A stretch of DNA of 36,429 bases from JBDSLU01 sp039916225 (lineage in GTDB: Bacteria; Acidobacteriota; Vicinamibacteria; Vicinamibacterales; Vicinamibacteraceae): assembly GCA_039916225.1 (NCBI GenBank), contig JBDSLU010000315.1, forward strand, positions 1-36,429, given 5' to 3'. A program made the position numbers and the translations under genes. Shown here piece after piece: positions 15,571 to 23,306 of this stretch (positions are counted from its first letter, which is position 1; the number at the start of each line of letters is the position of its first letter). The notes below the pieces were generated by a model. That model did no database searches. It was not told the origin of the DNA and worked only from the letters and a program-made list of their open reading frames with translations.

Positions 15571-16949
15571 TGTCAGGTCTCTTCGGCATGCTCTCGACCA
15601 CGGCGCGCTCGCTCGAGTCACAGCGCTACGGCCTCGACGCCGCCGGCCAGAACATCGCCAACATCAACACGCCGGGCTACTCGCGCCGGGTTGTCGACTT
15701 CGGGGCGATTCCGCCCACCAGCGAGCGCCTCAACGCCGGCAATGGCGTCGAAGTGCTCGGCGTGCGGCGCCTGCGCGATCGCTTCTTCGATCGCCGCCTG
15801 TTCCAGGAGAACCCGGCCCAGCATCGCGAGAACGCGCTTGCCGAAGCCCTGGGCGTCGTCGAGGCGAGCCTCGGATCACCGGACGCCACGCTCAACGCCA
15901 GGTTGAACCAGTTCTTCGACGGGTTCAGCGGCCTGGCCCAGGCACCGACCTCGAGCACCGCGCGGGCCGACGTCCTGGCCAAGGGGCAGGCCCTGGCCAC
16001 CGAGATCCGCGCCACCGACGGCCGCTTCCAGCAGGCCCAGCTCGACGCCGATCGCCGCGTCCGCGCCTCGGTCGACGACATCAACTCGCTGGCCAACCGG
16101 CTCGCCTCGCTGAACGAACGCATCGCCAACGCGGACCAGAGCGGCACGATGACGCTGCGTGACGAACAGAACGAGGTCGTCAAAGAGCTGTCGTCGTTCC
16201 TCGACATCGAAACGATCGATCTGCCGAACGGCACGGTCCAGGTCTCGTTCGGGCGCGGCAAGCCGCTGGTGATCGCCGACGTCGCCTACGCGGTGACGGT
16301 CCAGAACGAGCCGACCACCGGCTTCGCCCATCTCTACAGCGGCGTCACCGACGTGACGGCGGGGATTAACAGTGGCAAGGTGGCCGGCCTGATCGCGGCC
16401 CGCGACACCAACATCCCGAGCTATCGCGCCCAGCTCGATACCCTGGCCTACACGGTCGTGCAGCAGGTCAACACGCTGCACGACGCCGGGTTCACCCTCG
16501 GCGGCGTCGACGCGCCGCCGTTCTTCCAGCCGCTCGCCGCTGTCGCCGGTGCGGCCTCGCAGATCGCGCTCGACCCGACCGTCGCCGCCAACGCCAACCT
16601 GATTGCCGCCGGTAGCGTCGCCGCCACGCCGGGCGACAACGGTACGGCGCGCGGCCTGGCGGCGCTGCGCGACGCGCGCGTGCTCTCGGGCAACAGCGCG
16701 ACCTTCACCGGCTTCTATACCAACATCGTCTACGGCGTCGGCCAGGACCGCTCGAGCGCGGTCTCCGAGGGCCAGATCCGGGGCGAAGTCGTCCAGCAGA
16801 TCGAGAACCTGCGCGACAGTGTGTCCGGCGTGTCGCTCGACGAAGAGGCGGCATCGATGATGCGCTTCCAGCGAGCCTACGAGGCGAACGCGCGCTTCTT
16901 CGCCACCGTCAACGACACGCTCGACGTCCTGATGAATCTGGGCCGTTAA
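15570..16949 (+). CDS. flgK: Hook-filament junction protein FlgK (HAP1)
   Basis: A 459-residue protein. The N-terminal D0 region (SGLFGMLSTTARSLESQRYG, then QNIANINTPGYSRR) and the C-terminal region (SGVSLDEEAASMMRFQRAYE, then ANARFFATVNDTLDVLMNLG) are diagnostic for FlgK. It forms the first junction ring between hook and filament. It is somewhat shorter than the enterobacterial protein (about 550), reflecting a small middle domain. It is translationally coupled to flgN and followed by flgL 11 bases later. Confidence 0.97.
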   Translation: MSGLFGMLSTTARSLESQRYGLDAAGQNIANINTPGYSRRVVDFGAIPPTSERLNAGNGVEVLGVRRLRDRFFDRRLFQENPAQHRENALAEALGVVEASLGSPDATLNARLNQFFDGFSGLAQAPTSSTARADVLAKGQALATEIRATDGRFQQAQLDADRRVRASVDDINSLANRLASLNERIANADQSGTMTLRDEQNEVVKELSSFLDIETIDLPNGTVQVSFGRGKPLVIADVAYAVTVQNEPTTGFAHLYSGVTDVTAGINSGKVAGLIAARDTNIPSYRAQLDTLAYTVVQQVNTLHDAGFTLGGVDAPPFFQPLAAVAGAASQIALDPTVAANANLIAAGSVAATPGDNGTARGLAALRDARVLSGNSATFTGFYTNIVYGVGQDRSSAVSEGQIRGEVVQQIENLRDSVSGVSLDEEAASMMRFQRAYEANARFFATVNDTLDVLMNLGR

Positions 16950-16960
16950 GCGGAGCCATT

Positions 16961-17851
16961 ATGCGCGTCACTTTTGGATCGATTTTCCGCAACGGCATCG
17001 TCGACATCAACCGCGCGGCCGAGGACCTCGCGCTCCGGCAGCGCGAGGTGTCGTCGGGACGGCGCCTCCACCTGCCGAGCGACGACCCGTCGGCGATGGC
17101 GGCGGCCATGGGTGAGCGCGCCGAGATGTCGGTGCTCGACCAGTTCACGCAGACGACCGACTCGGTCGACTCGCGGCTCAGCGTCGTCGACAGCGTCTAT
17201 ACGGACGTCATCAACCGCCTGACCAACGCCCAGACCCGGGCCGCCGGCGGCCGCAGCACCATCCTCACCCAGACGCAGCGCGACGCGCTCGCCGGGGAGA
17301 TTCGCGGCGCCGCGAGCGCCATCCTGACCGCGGTGAACACCAGCTATCGCGGCATGTACCTGTTCTCGGGCGGCCAGTCACTGACGCCGCCCTACGCCGC
17401 TGGACCGCCGATCTCGGGCTACCAGGGCGATGCGCGCGTCCAGTCAGTCGACGTCGCCCGTGACCGAGCGGTTCAGGTGAGCTTCGACGGCGGCGCGATC
17501 CTTCAGGGTTCGGCACCGGCCGATGTGTTCCAGACGCTCGAGGCGCTGGCGACCGCGGTCCAGACCGGCAACATGGCCGGCATCGACCAGGGTCTCGTCA
17601 GCGTCGGCCAGGCCTTCGACCGCGTCACCAACGCGCAGACGCAGATCGGCATCGAGATGGCCCGGCTGCCCGAGGACCGGTCCCGGCTCGTCACGCAGCG
17701 CCAGGCCGCCAACGCCCGCCGCTCGTCGGTCGAGGATGCCAACCTGGCCGAGTCGATCGCCGCGATGACCCAGGCCGACGCCGCGCACCGCGCCGCGCTC
17801 GGCGCGCTGGCCACCGTCGGACGGCAGTCGCTGATGGACTACCTCAAATGA
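16961..17851 (+). CDS. flgL: Hook-filament junction protein FlgL (HAP3)
   Basis: A 296-residue flagellin-like protein. It has the FlgL/flagellin N-terminal motif (LALRQREVSSGRRLHLPSDD, then PSAMAAAM), a middle segment with the FlgL-like YRGMYLFSGGQSLTPPY, and a C-terminal helix (SSVEDANLAESIAAMTQADA). FlgL forms the second junction ring to which the filament attaches. The ATGA overlap with fliW ties junction and homeostasis genes together. Position after flgK supports FlgL rather than a second flagellin. Confidence 0.96.
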   Translation: MRVTFGSIFRNGIVDINRAAEDLALRQREVSSGRRLHLPSDDPSAMAAAMGERAEMSVLDQFTQTTDSVDSRLSVVDSVYTDVINRLTNAQTRAAGGRSTILTQTQRDALAGEIRGAASAILTAVNTSYRGMYLFSGGQSLTPPYAAGPPISGYQGDARVQSVDVARDRAVQVSFDGGAILQGSAPADVFQTLEALATAVQTGNMAGIDQGLVSVGQAFDRVTNAQTQIGIEMARLPEDRSRLVTQRQAANARRSSVEDANLAESIAAMTQADAAHRAALGALATVGRQSLMDYLK

Positions 17852-18309
17852 CCGCCGCCCAGGGAGAAGGCGCAGCGCCCGACGTGCTGCGTCTCTACAC
17901 GCACTTCGGCGCGTTCAACCTCAAGACCGACGATGTCATCGCGTTCCCCAGCGGGCTGCCCGGGTTCGAGTCCGATCGCCGCTTCGTGCTGCTCTCGGCG
18001 CCGAGCTACGAGCCGGTGCAGTGCCTGCAGTCGATCGACGCGTCGTCGCCGTCCTTCCTCGTCGTCGACCCGCGCCGCGTGCTGCCCGACTATCGCGCCC
18101 GCCTGAACCAGAGCGATCTCACGCGCCTCGGCGCGGCCGACGAGACGTCCCTCCTGTGGCTGGCCATCGTCACGGTGAGCGACGACGGACTGTCCGCCAA
18201 TCTCAGGGCCCCGGTCGTGATCAACCCGGCGCGGATGCTCGGCTTCCAGCTGGTGCCCTCCGACAGCGTCTATCCGCTGCGGCATCCGCTGTTCGCGGAA
18301 GCGGAATAG
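17848..18309 (+). CDS. fliW: Flagellar assembly factor FliW
   Basis: A 153-residue protein with the FliW hallmarks FPSGLPGFESDRRFVLL and APVVINPARMLGFQLV. FliW binds either flagellin or CsrA. When flagellin is exported, FliW is freed to sequester CsrA and so relieves translational repression of flagellin mRNA. It overlaps the flgL stop by four bases and is followed nine bases later by csrA, the classical fliW-csrA pair. Predicted CsrA sites in the fliC leader of this window complete the circuit. Confidence 0.97.
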   Translation: MTAAQGEGAAPDVLRLYTHFGAFNLKTDDVIAFPSGLPGFESDRRFVLLSAPSYEPVQCLQSIDASSPSFLVVDPRRVLPDYRARLNQSDLTRLGAADETSLLWLAIVTVSDDGLSANLRAPVVINPARMLGFQLVPSDSVYPLRHPLFAEAE

Positions 18310-18317
18310 GTGCGCCG

Positions 18318-18560
18318 GTGCTGGTCTTCACGCGCAAGCGCAACGACGCCATCATCATCGGGGACGGGATCGAGATCCGCGTGCTGCGCGTCGGTCGTGA
18401 CAGCATCCGCCTCGGCGTGAAGGCGCCGCCGAGCGTGCCCGTCCACCGGCTGGAAATCTATGAGCAGATCGTCGAGGCGAACCGCGCCGCGGCGGCCCGG
18501 CGCGATCTGCCGGCGGCGGTGGCCGCCCGTTTGGGCAAGAAGACCGAACCGACGAAATGA
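18318..18560 (+). CDS. csrA: RNA-binding translational regulator CsrA
   Basis: An 80-residue CsrA. It has the GTG start MLVFTRKRNDAIIIGDGIEI, the core VGRDSIRLGVKAPPSVPVHR, and the helix LEIYEQIVEANRAAA. The RNA-binding residues near the N-terminus (L-x-R-K) and the VHR motif are kept. The C-terminal tail is longer than in the 61-residue E. coli protein, as in FliW-regulated CsrA of other lineages. It is preceded by AGG at 18308-18310 and overlaps the next gene by four bases. Its likely target here is the fliC leader (25670-25738). Confidence 0.95.
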   Translation: MLVFTRKRNDAIIIGDGIEIRVLRVGRDSIRLGVKAPPSVPVHRLEIYEQIVEANRAAAARRDLPAAVAARLGKKTEPTK

Positions 18561-19540
18561 CCGCACGCGCTACTGAAGACTGGCGCCTCGCGTCGGCGGA
18601 GGCCGTCGGTGGGCTGCTCGAAGCCGAGCGGCAGCGGTGGATTTCCACGCTCCACTGGGACGCGCAGCCGGCGTTCGACCTGCTCGAGCGTTCGCGCCAG
18701 TCGGGGCAGGCCGCCGGCCTGGTGGCCTACGACGACGACGGCCGGCCGACCGGCTTCACGCACTACTTCCTGCACAACCGCCGGCTCCAGATCGGCGGCC
18801 TGGTCGCGGAATCCGGCGAAGTCACGCGGCAGCTGCTCGACGACGTGCTGCGCACGCCGGAAGCCGATCTGGCCGGCGAAATTCTGTGCTTTGCGTTCCC
18901 GGCCTCGACGGCACTCGAAGGGGCCCTGACGCGCCGCCGCTTCGACGTCACCCGCTACAGCTACATGCAGCGGGCCCTGGCGCCGTCAACGACCGCCGTC
19001 CCGTCGACGGCGCCGGTCTCGATCGCGTCCCATCTCCGGCCGTGGACCGAAGACGACGCCGTCGACACCGTCCGGCTGTTCGCGCGCGCCTACGCCGGAT
19101 CCGAGGCCGCCAAGGCGTTCGCGCCGCAGGGCACGCTGGCGGAGTGGGCCCAGTACGTCGCCCAGGTGATCAAGACGCCGGGCTGCGGACGCTTCCTGCC
19201 GGCGGCCAGCGTCTCGGTGCAGCACCCGGCCGACGACCGTCTGCGCGGACTGATCCTGACCACGACGCTGCAGCGCGACACGGCCCACATCGCCCAGCTC
19301 GCCGTCGACCCGGCCTATCGCCGCCGCGGCCTGGCCCGGGCGCTGGTCGAGGAAGCCAGCCGCCGCGCCGGCGCGGCCGGCTGCTGGCGCGTCACGCTGC
19401 TCGTCGCCGACGACAACACGGCGGCGCGCGACCTCTACGCCTCGCTGGGCTTCGAGTCGGTCGCGCACTTCATCCACGCGACCCGCCAGGCGCCGAACCG
19501 TCTCCGCGGCCAGCGCACGCGCGCAGTGGCGCTCGCGTAG
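18557..19540 (+). CDS. GNAT-family N-acetyltransferase at end of the flgM-csrA operon
   Basis: A 327-residue protein. The C-terminal half is a clear GNAT fold: AQLAVDPAYRRRGLARALVE supplies the acetyl-CoA-binding R-x-x-G-x-A loop, followed by VADDNTAARDLYASLGFESV. The N-terminal half, ending about residue 150, is probably a degenerate second GNAT-like module. It overlaps csrA by four bases, so it belongs to the flagellar operon, but the substrate is unknown. Options are a protein, flagellin or an amino-sugar. It is longer than, and not obviously similar to, the sugar acetyltransferase PseH. Confidence 0.8.
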   Translation: MTARATEDWRLASAEAVGGLLEAERQRWISTLHWDAQPAFDLLERSRQSGQAAGLVAYDDDGRPTGFTHYFLHNRRLQIGGLVAESGEVTRQLLDDVLRTPEADLAGEILCFAFPASTALEGALTRRRFDVTRYSYMQRALAPSTTAVPSTAPVSIASHLRPWTEDDAVDTVRLFARAYAGSEAAKAFAPQGTLAEWAQYVAQVIKTPGCGRFLPAASVSVQHPADDRLRGLILTTTLQRDTAHIAQLAVDPAYRRRGLARALVEEASRRAGAAGCWRVTLLVADDNTAARDLYASLGFESVAHFIHATRQAPNRLRGQRTRAVALA

Positions 19541-19543
19541 AGC

Positions 19544-19563
19544 TCGCGCGCGGCTGCGCGCGA
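19544..19563 (+). terminator. GC-rich hairpin after the GNAT gene
   Basis: TCGCGCGC, loop GGCT, GCGCGCGA form an 8-bp perfect stem that starts three bases after the stop codon of the GNAT gene. No T-run follows, so it is not a canonical intrinsic terminator. Position at the end of a long plus-strand operon makes transcription termination or 3' end protection plausible. Confidence 0.4.
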
Positions 19564-19564
19564 A

Positions 19565-19680
19565 CTTCCAACTTCCAATCTCCACCTGCCAAGGCACTCC
19601 CAATTTCCAACGACCAATGCCCGGCAGCGTTGGGAGTTGGGCGTTGGGAGTGCCTTGGCAGTTGGAGGTTGCTCGTTGGT
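19565..19680. repeat. Intergenic inverted-repeat element between convergent genes
   Basis: TGCCAAGGCACTCCCAA (19587-19603) and its exact reverse complement (19644-19660) form 17-bp arms. They are embedded in C/T-rich sequence on one side and G/T-rich 7-base units (GTTGGGA, GTTGGGC, GTTGGGA) on the other. The element fills the space between the plus-strand GNAT gene and the minus-strand oxidoreductase. Its composition differs from its GC-rich coding neighbours. It looks like a dispersed REP/MITE-type repeat that could also act as a bidirectional terminator. Confidence 0.65.
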
Positions 19681-19706
19681 CGTTCCGCCGGCTGGCGACG
19701 CCGGCG

Positions 19707-20687
19707 TCAGCCGGCCGCGTAGTGCGTGGCGAGCAGCGTGTCGATGACGCGCGTCGTTCGGGCCGCGCTCTCCGCCGTGCTCGGACACACCGGGCTCCCG
19801 CTGAGCAACTCGTCGACGATCGTCTGGATCAGCGGCTGCTGCACGTGAGCGGGGAAGGGCAGTTCGAGCGATTCGATCCCGGCGTCCGTTTCGAGAATCA
19901 CCGGCGCGTCGCTGAAGGTCGCGTAGAGAATGCGGCCGCGCGTGCCGACGATCTCGGTGCGATCGACGTCGCCTGAGGCGCTGAAGCTCCACAGGCCGGT
20001 GCCGCGGACGCCAGACGCCCAGGCGAACGTGGCCGCCACGATGTCCTCGGCGCCATATTGCCCGGCCTGGTTGGCCGCCACGCCCGATACGTCGGCGATG
20101 GGGCCGAGGAAGTAGTCGAGCAGATCGAGCTGGTGGGACGCCAGATCGACGAAGAGGCCGCCGCCGGACACGGCCGGATCGATGCGCCAAGGGAGCGCGC
20201 CCGCCGGCGGCGCGAACGCGCGAAACACCGAGATGGTGGCCAGGCGGACGGTGCCGATCGCACCAGCCTCGAGCAGGGCCTTGATCCGCCCGAAGCGGGG
20301 CATCGCCCGCCGGTAGTAGGCGGTGAACAGCGGCACGCCGGCCGTCGCGCAGGCCTCGATCATCGAGCGGCACTCGCCATGGTCGAGGGCCATCGGCTTC
20401 TCGACGTAGACCGGCTTGCCGGCGGCGGCGGCGAGCAGCGTGTACTGCTTGTGCGTCGACGGCGGCGTCGCGACGTAGACGGCGTCGACATCCGGATCGT
20501 TCACCAGCGCCGCGGCGTCGCTGTACCAGCGCGGCACGCCGTGCCGCCGGGCGTAGTCCTCGGCCTTGGCCGCATCGCGCCGCATCACCGCGACCAGCGC
20601 CGATCCACGGGCCTTCTGGAACCCCGGGCCGCTCTTCACTTCGGTGACGTCACCACACCCGATAATGCCCCAGCGAACAGTCCTCAT
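19707..20687 (-). CDS. Gfo/Idh/MocA-family NAD(P)-dependent oxidoreductase
   Basis: A 326-residue sugar-type dehydrogenase. The N-terminal Rossmann fold begins VRWGIIGCGDVTEVKSGPGF. The family signatures VYVATPPSTHKQYTLLAAAA and KPVYVEKPMALDHGECRSMI include the catalytic Lys of the EKP motif. The C-terminal half is the substrate domain, with SGGGLFVDLASHQLDLLDYF supplying the conserved His/Asp region. The natural substrate cannot be read from sequence. It lies downstream of the glycosyltransferase on the same strand, so a sugar role is plausible. A -10-like TATGCT eight bases before ATG suggests its own promoter. Confidence 0.9.
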   Translation of the reverse strand: MRTVRWGIIGCGDVTEVKSGPGFQKARGSALVAVMRRDAAKAEDYARRHGVPRWYSDAAALVNDPDVDAVYVATPPSTHKQYTLLAAAAGKPVYVEKPMALDHGECRSMIEACATAGVPLFTAYYRRAMPRFGRIKALLEAGAIGTVRLATISVFRAFAPPAGALPWRIDPAVSGGGLFVDLASHQLDLLDYFLGPIADVSGVAANQAGQYGAEDIVAATFAWASGVRGTGLWSFSASGDVDRTEIVGTRGRILYATFSDAPVILETDAGIESLELPFPAHVQQPLIQTIVDELLSGSPVCPSTAESAARTTRVIDTLLATHYAAG

Positions 20688-20695
20688 CGCGATGC

Positions 20696-20701
20696 AGCAT
20701 A
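20696..20701 (-). promoter_or_regulatory. Candidate -10 box for the oxidoreductase gene
   Basis: TATGCT on the minus strand lies eight bases before the ATG at 20687, in the 39-base gap after the glycosyltransferase gene. No convincing -35 is visible. If used, the transcript would have almost no leader. Confidence 0.3.
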
Positions 20702-20726
20702 TCGCGGCGCGCCAGCGATGCCGGCG

Positions 20727-22355
20727 TCAGCCGTGCGCGGCGACTCGCAGGACGCCGTACTTGAGGAGCCACATCACCGCGAACCAGCCGCGCGTCTCGA
20801 TCGCCGCGAGAGACACCACGTCGCGGACCTGTGTCGGCGTCACGCACCGATCGCGGATCGCCCCGAGGAGCCGGCGATCGAGCAGCACCGCGACGTCGGC
20901 GTAGGGCGGATCGATGGCGACGCCGGGGACGGTGGCGACCGTGTCGTTCGGCGACAGGAAGTCGGTGGGGTAGGCGCGGAAGATCGACGACGGTGACAGG
21001 ATCGCCGGATCGATCGCGGTGCGCGAGGCGGCCGGCTCGACTGGTGCGGGCGTGCGCCAGTCGTCGAGGGCCGCGGCCGCGGCGGCGAGCTCGTCCCACA
21101 GGGCTTCGTACTGGCGGACGACGGCGCTGGCGCGGAAGCGCTCGCGGACCTTGGCGCGCCCGGCGGCGCCCATCGCCAGCCGGCGGGGCTCGTCGGCGAT
21201 GAGCGCGCGCAGGTGATCGGCCAGCTGCGCGGTGTCGATGGCGACGCTCTGGGCCTGGATCAGCTGCGCCACGTTGGGATCCATCACGTCACTGAGCCCG
21301 GCGAGCGGATCCGCCTCGCACCACAGCGTGTCGACGAGCAGGCCATCGACGCCATCGTCGACGAGATCCTTGTAGCCGTCGAAGCGCGAGGCGACCACCG
21401 GGCGGCCGTGACCGAGCGCTTCGAGGATGCTCAGGCCGAAGGTCTCCTGTGTGTTGTCGACGACGGACACGAGGATGTCGGCGGCGGCCAGCAGGTCCGG
21501 TTTGACGCGGGCGAGGAAGTTGGCGTGGACGCGCGTCTGCGCCCGGATGCCGTAGGCGTCGAGGAGCGACTGCAGCAGCCGTACGTCGCCGTCGCTGGCC
21601 CCGCCGGCGATGACCAGCACGACCGGTCGCGCCGCTTCCGGTATGACGCGGCGCGCGAACACCTTGAGGAGGGGCGCCAGGTCCATCTTCTGCGCCGGCG
21701 TGATCCGACCCAGGACCAGCAGGGCGACGGCATCGGCGGGGATCTGCAGGCGGCGACGTCCGGCCTCGCGATCGCCGGCCACGTCGAGGACGTCGTCGTC
21801 GACGCCGAGGCCGAGCGGCACCAGGCGGCCGGCATAGCGGCGGCCGGCAATGGCGGCGCCGGCATCGAGCAGGCGACCGAAGGCGTCGAGGCCGTTGTGG
21901 CTCAGGCAAGCGATGGCGTCGGCCGCCGTCAGGCCGGCGTGGGACAGCCGCACCGCGTAGTCGAGCATCTCGCGCCCGTGGATGGAGAAGATCATCCCCG
22001 TGATCGGCCACGGCCGGGGCGCGTGCGCGGCGCGGAGACGGTGCAGCCCAGGAAGGAACGCGCCCCAGCCGCCGGCGTGGAACACATGGAAGGCGTCGCG
22101 GGCCATCCGGGCCGGCAGATCGACCAGGGGCACCGGCGCGATCCGGGCCCGGGTCGCGGCATCGAGGCCCCAGCCGTCGACCACGTCCAGGAAACTGCGC
22201 TGGTTCTCGTTCGAAGGATTGGCGAGGACGTACTCGTCGAACGAGCCGTAGCGGATCAGCGCCTTGATGAAGTCGTGGTTGGCGACCAGGCGGCCGATCC
22301 GACGCTCGGCGCCGCCTTGTTCGACGAAGGGTGAAATGGACCCGAAACGCTTCAC
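20727..22355 (-). CDS. GT4-family glycosyltransferase with C-terminal extension
   Basis: A 542-residue protein. The GT-B/GT4 C-terminal domain is clear: LLVLGRITPAQKMDLAPLLK, then ILVSVVDNTQETFGLSILEA and GHGRPVVASRFDGYKDLVDD, which contains the nucleotide-sugar-binding E-x7-E motif in slightly altered form. About 140 extra residues follow the catalytic domain, ending in a helical, Trp-rich tail. GTG 22355 is chosen because a TACAAT -10 box lies six bases upstream and the protein similarity begins there (VKRFGSISPFVEQGGAERRI). It is downstream of fliC-fliD-fliS-fliT, so transfer of sugars to flagellin is a reasonable guess, unproven. Confidence 0.85.
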   Translation of the reverse strand: MKRFGSISPFVEQGGAERRIGRLVANHDFIKALIRYGSFDEYVLANPSNENQRSFLDVVDGWGLDAATRARIAPVPLVDLPARMARDAFHVFHAGGWGAFLPGLHRLRAAHAPRPWPITGMIFSIHGREMLDYAVRLSHAGLTAADAIACLSHNGLDAFGRLLDAGAAIAGRRYAGRLVPLGLGVDDDVLDVAGDREAGRRRLQIPADAVALLVLGRITPAQKMDLAPLLKVFARRVIPEAARPVVLVIAGGASDGDVRLLQSLLDAYGIRAQTRVHANFLARVKPDLLAAADILVSVVDNTQETFGLSILEALGHGRPVVASRFDGYKDLVDDGVDGLLVDTLWCEADPLAGLSDVMDPNVAQLIQAQSVAIDTAQLADHLRALIADEPRRLAMGAAGRAKVRERFRASAVVRQYEALWDELAAAAAALDDWRTPAPVEPAASRTAIDPAILSPSSIFRAYPTDFLSPNDTVATVPGVAIDPPYADVAVLLDRRLLGAIRDRCVTPTQVRDVVSLAAIETRGWFAVMWLLKYGVLRVAAHG

Positions 22356-22361
22356 GCCGAC

Positions 22362-22367
22362 ATTGTA
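22362..22367 (-). promoter_or_regulatory. Candidate -10 box (TACAAT) for leaderless glycosyltransferase mRNA
   Basis: TACAAT on the minus strand is followed by six bases and then GTG at 22355. That spacing puts the transcription start at or next to the start codon, and no Shine-Dalgarno is present. A -35 element is not recognisable. Confidence 0.4.
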
Positions 22368-22420
22368 GGCGTTCGGTCGTGCCGGCCGGGAGGAGCGGCG
22401 GCGCGCGGCGGACTCGCCGG

Positions 22421-22885
22421 CTAGCCGCGCTGGTCGAAAATGCCGGCGCTGGCGACGGTCGGCACGACGACGCGCCGGTAGGCGGCGAGCGTGGCGTTGC
22501 CCGTTTCGAGGTCGTGCGCCTCGCGACGGCGCGAGACGAGCGAGGTCTCGAGGTCGGTGAGGAACTTGCGATCCTCGGCCATCAGCCGATGGATGAGCGC
22601 CTGCGCTTCCTGACGCCGGGCCTCGACGGCAGCGTAGCCGGGCGTGCTGCTGGCGCGTTCGAGCTCGGTGCGGAGCCGGTCGTGGAGCGGTGCGATCCGC
22701 GCCTCGACCGCGGCGAGGTCGTGCATCAGCGCGGCCCGGCGCGTGGCGAGCGGCCCCAACGGCAGCAGCTCGTTGCGCGTCCACACCTCGCGCTGTTCGG
22801 CGGCGAGCGCCTCCACCTGGTGGAGGATGGCGATCTCGGCCTCGAGACCGGCGGTGTAGGCGAGCAGCGTCTCGTCGAAGGTCAT
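22421..22885 (-). CDS. FliT-like flagellar chaperone
   Basis: A 154-residue, nearly all-helical protein ten bases downstream of fliS. Helices include LLAYTAGLEAEIAILHQVEA and LATRRAALMHDLAAVEARIA, typical of the FliT/FlgN coiled-coil chaperone class. In many bacteria fliD-fliS-fliT are consecutive, and FliT escorts the cap protein FliD. The family assignment rests on position, size and helical pattern, not on a diagnostic motif. An alternative is a FlgN-family chaperone for another filament protein. Confidence 0.6.
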   Translation of the reverse strand: MTFDETLLAYTAGLEAEIAILHQVEALAAEQREVWTRNELLPLGPLATRRAALMHDLAAVEARIAPLHDRLRTELERASSTPGYAAVEARRQEAQALIHRLMAEDRKFLTDLETSLVSRRREAHDLETGNATLAAYRRVVVPTVASAGIFDQRG

Positions 22886-22895
22886 CGAGTCCTGG

Positions 22896-23279
22896 TTACG
22901 CGGCCGGCGTGGCGACCTGCGACCACGCGTCGCGCAGGGGCGTCAGCAGCTTCATCACGTCGCGGATGGGCGCGCTCGACCGCTGGATGTTGGCGTCGAC
23001 CAGCCGGTCGTGCATGTGTGCGTAGAGCGCGTCGAGCTGGCGGGCGAGTTCGCCGCCGTCCTTCACGTTCAGGGTGTTCTGCAGTTCGGCGAGGATGGCG
23101 AAGGCGCGGCTCATCGCCATCGCCTTGGTCGTCATGTCGCCGGCGTCCATCGCGGTGGCGGCCTGATCGCAGAAGCGCAGCGCGCCGTCGTAGAGCATCA
23201 CGACGAGCTCGAGCGGCGAGCGCGATTGCACGTGGGTCTGGTAGTAGGCTTCGGCGCCGCGGGCCATCGTCGGGATCAT
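22896..23279 (-). CDS. fliS: Flagellin export chaperone FliS
   Basis: A 127-residue four-helix protein with the FliS signatures AYYQTHVQSRSPLELVVMLY and DGALRFCDQAATAMDAGD. FliS binds the C-terminal helix of flagellin to prevent premature polymerisation and hands it to FlhA. It lies 27 bases downstream of fliD and 10 bases before the FliT-like gene on the minus strand. Length is normal. Confidence 0.95.
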   Translation of the reverse strand: MIPTMARGAEAYYQTHVQSRSPLELVVMLYDGALRFCDQAATAMDAGDMTTKAMAMSRAFAILAELQNTLNVKDGGELARQLDALYAHMHDRLVDANIQRSSAPIRDVMKLLTPLRDAWSQVATPAA

Positions 23280-23306
23280 GGAATATCGAAATCGGGCTCA
23301 GCTCGT

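Noticed and set aside
18557..19540. Naming the GNAT protein PseH
   Set aside because: It is nearly twice PseH length, lies 8 kb from the sugar operon, and has no PseH-specific motif that I can see.
22356..22784. Upstream extension of the glycosyltransferase reading frame on the minus strand
   Set aside because: The extension is Arg/Ala-rich and overlaps the FliT-like gene in another frame. Glycosyltransferase similarity starts at GTG 22355, which also has a -10 box six bases upstream.
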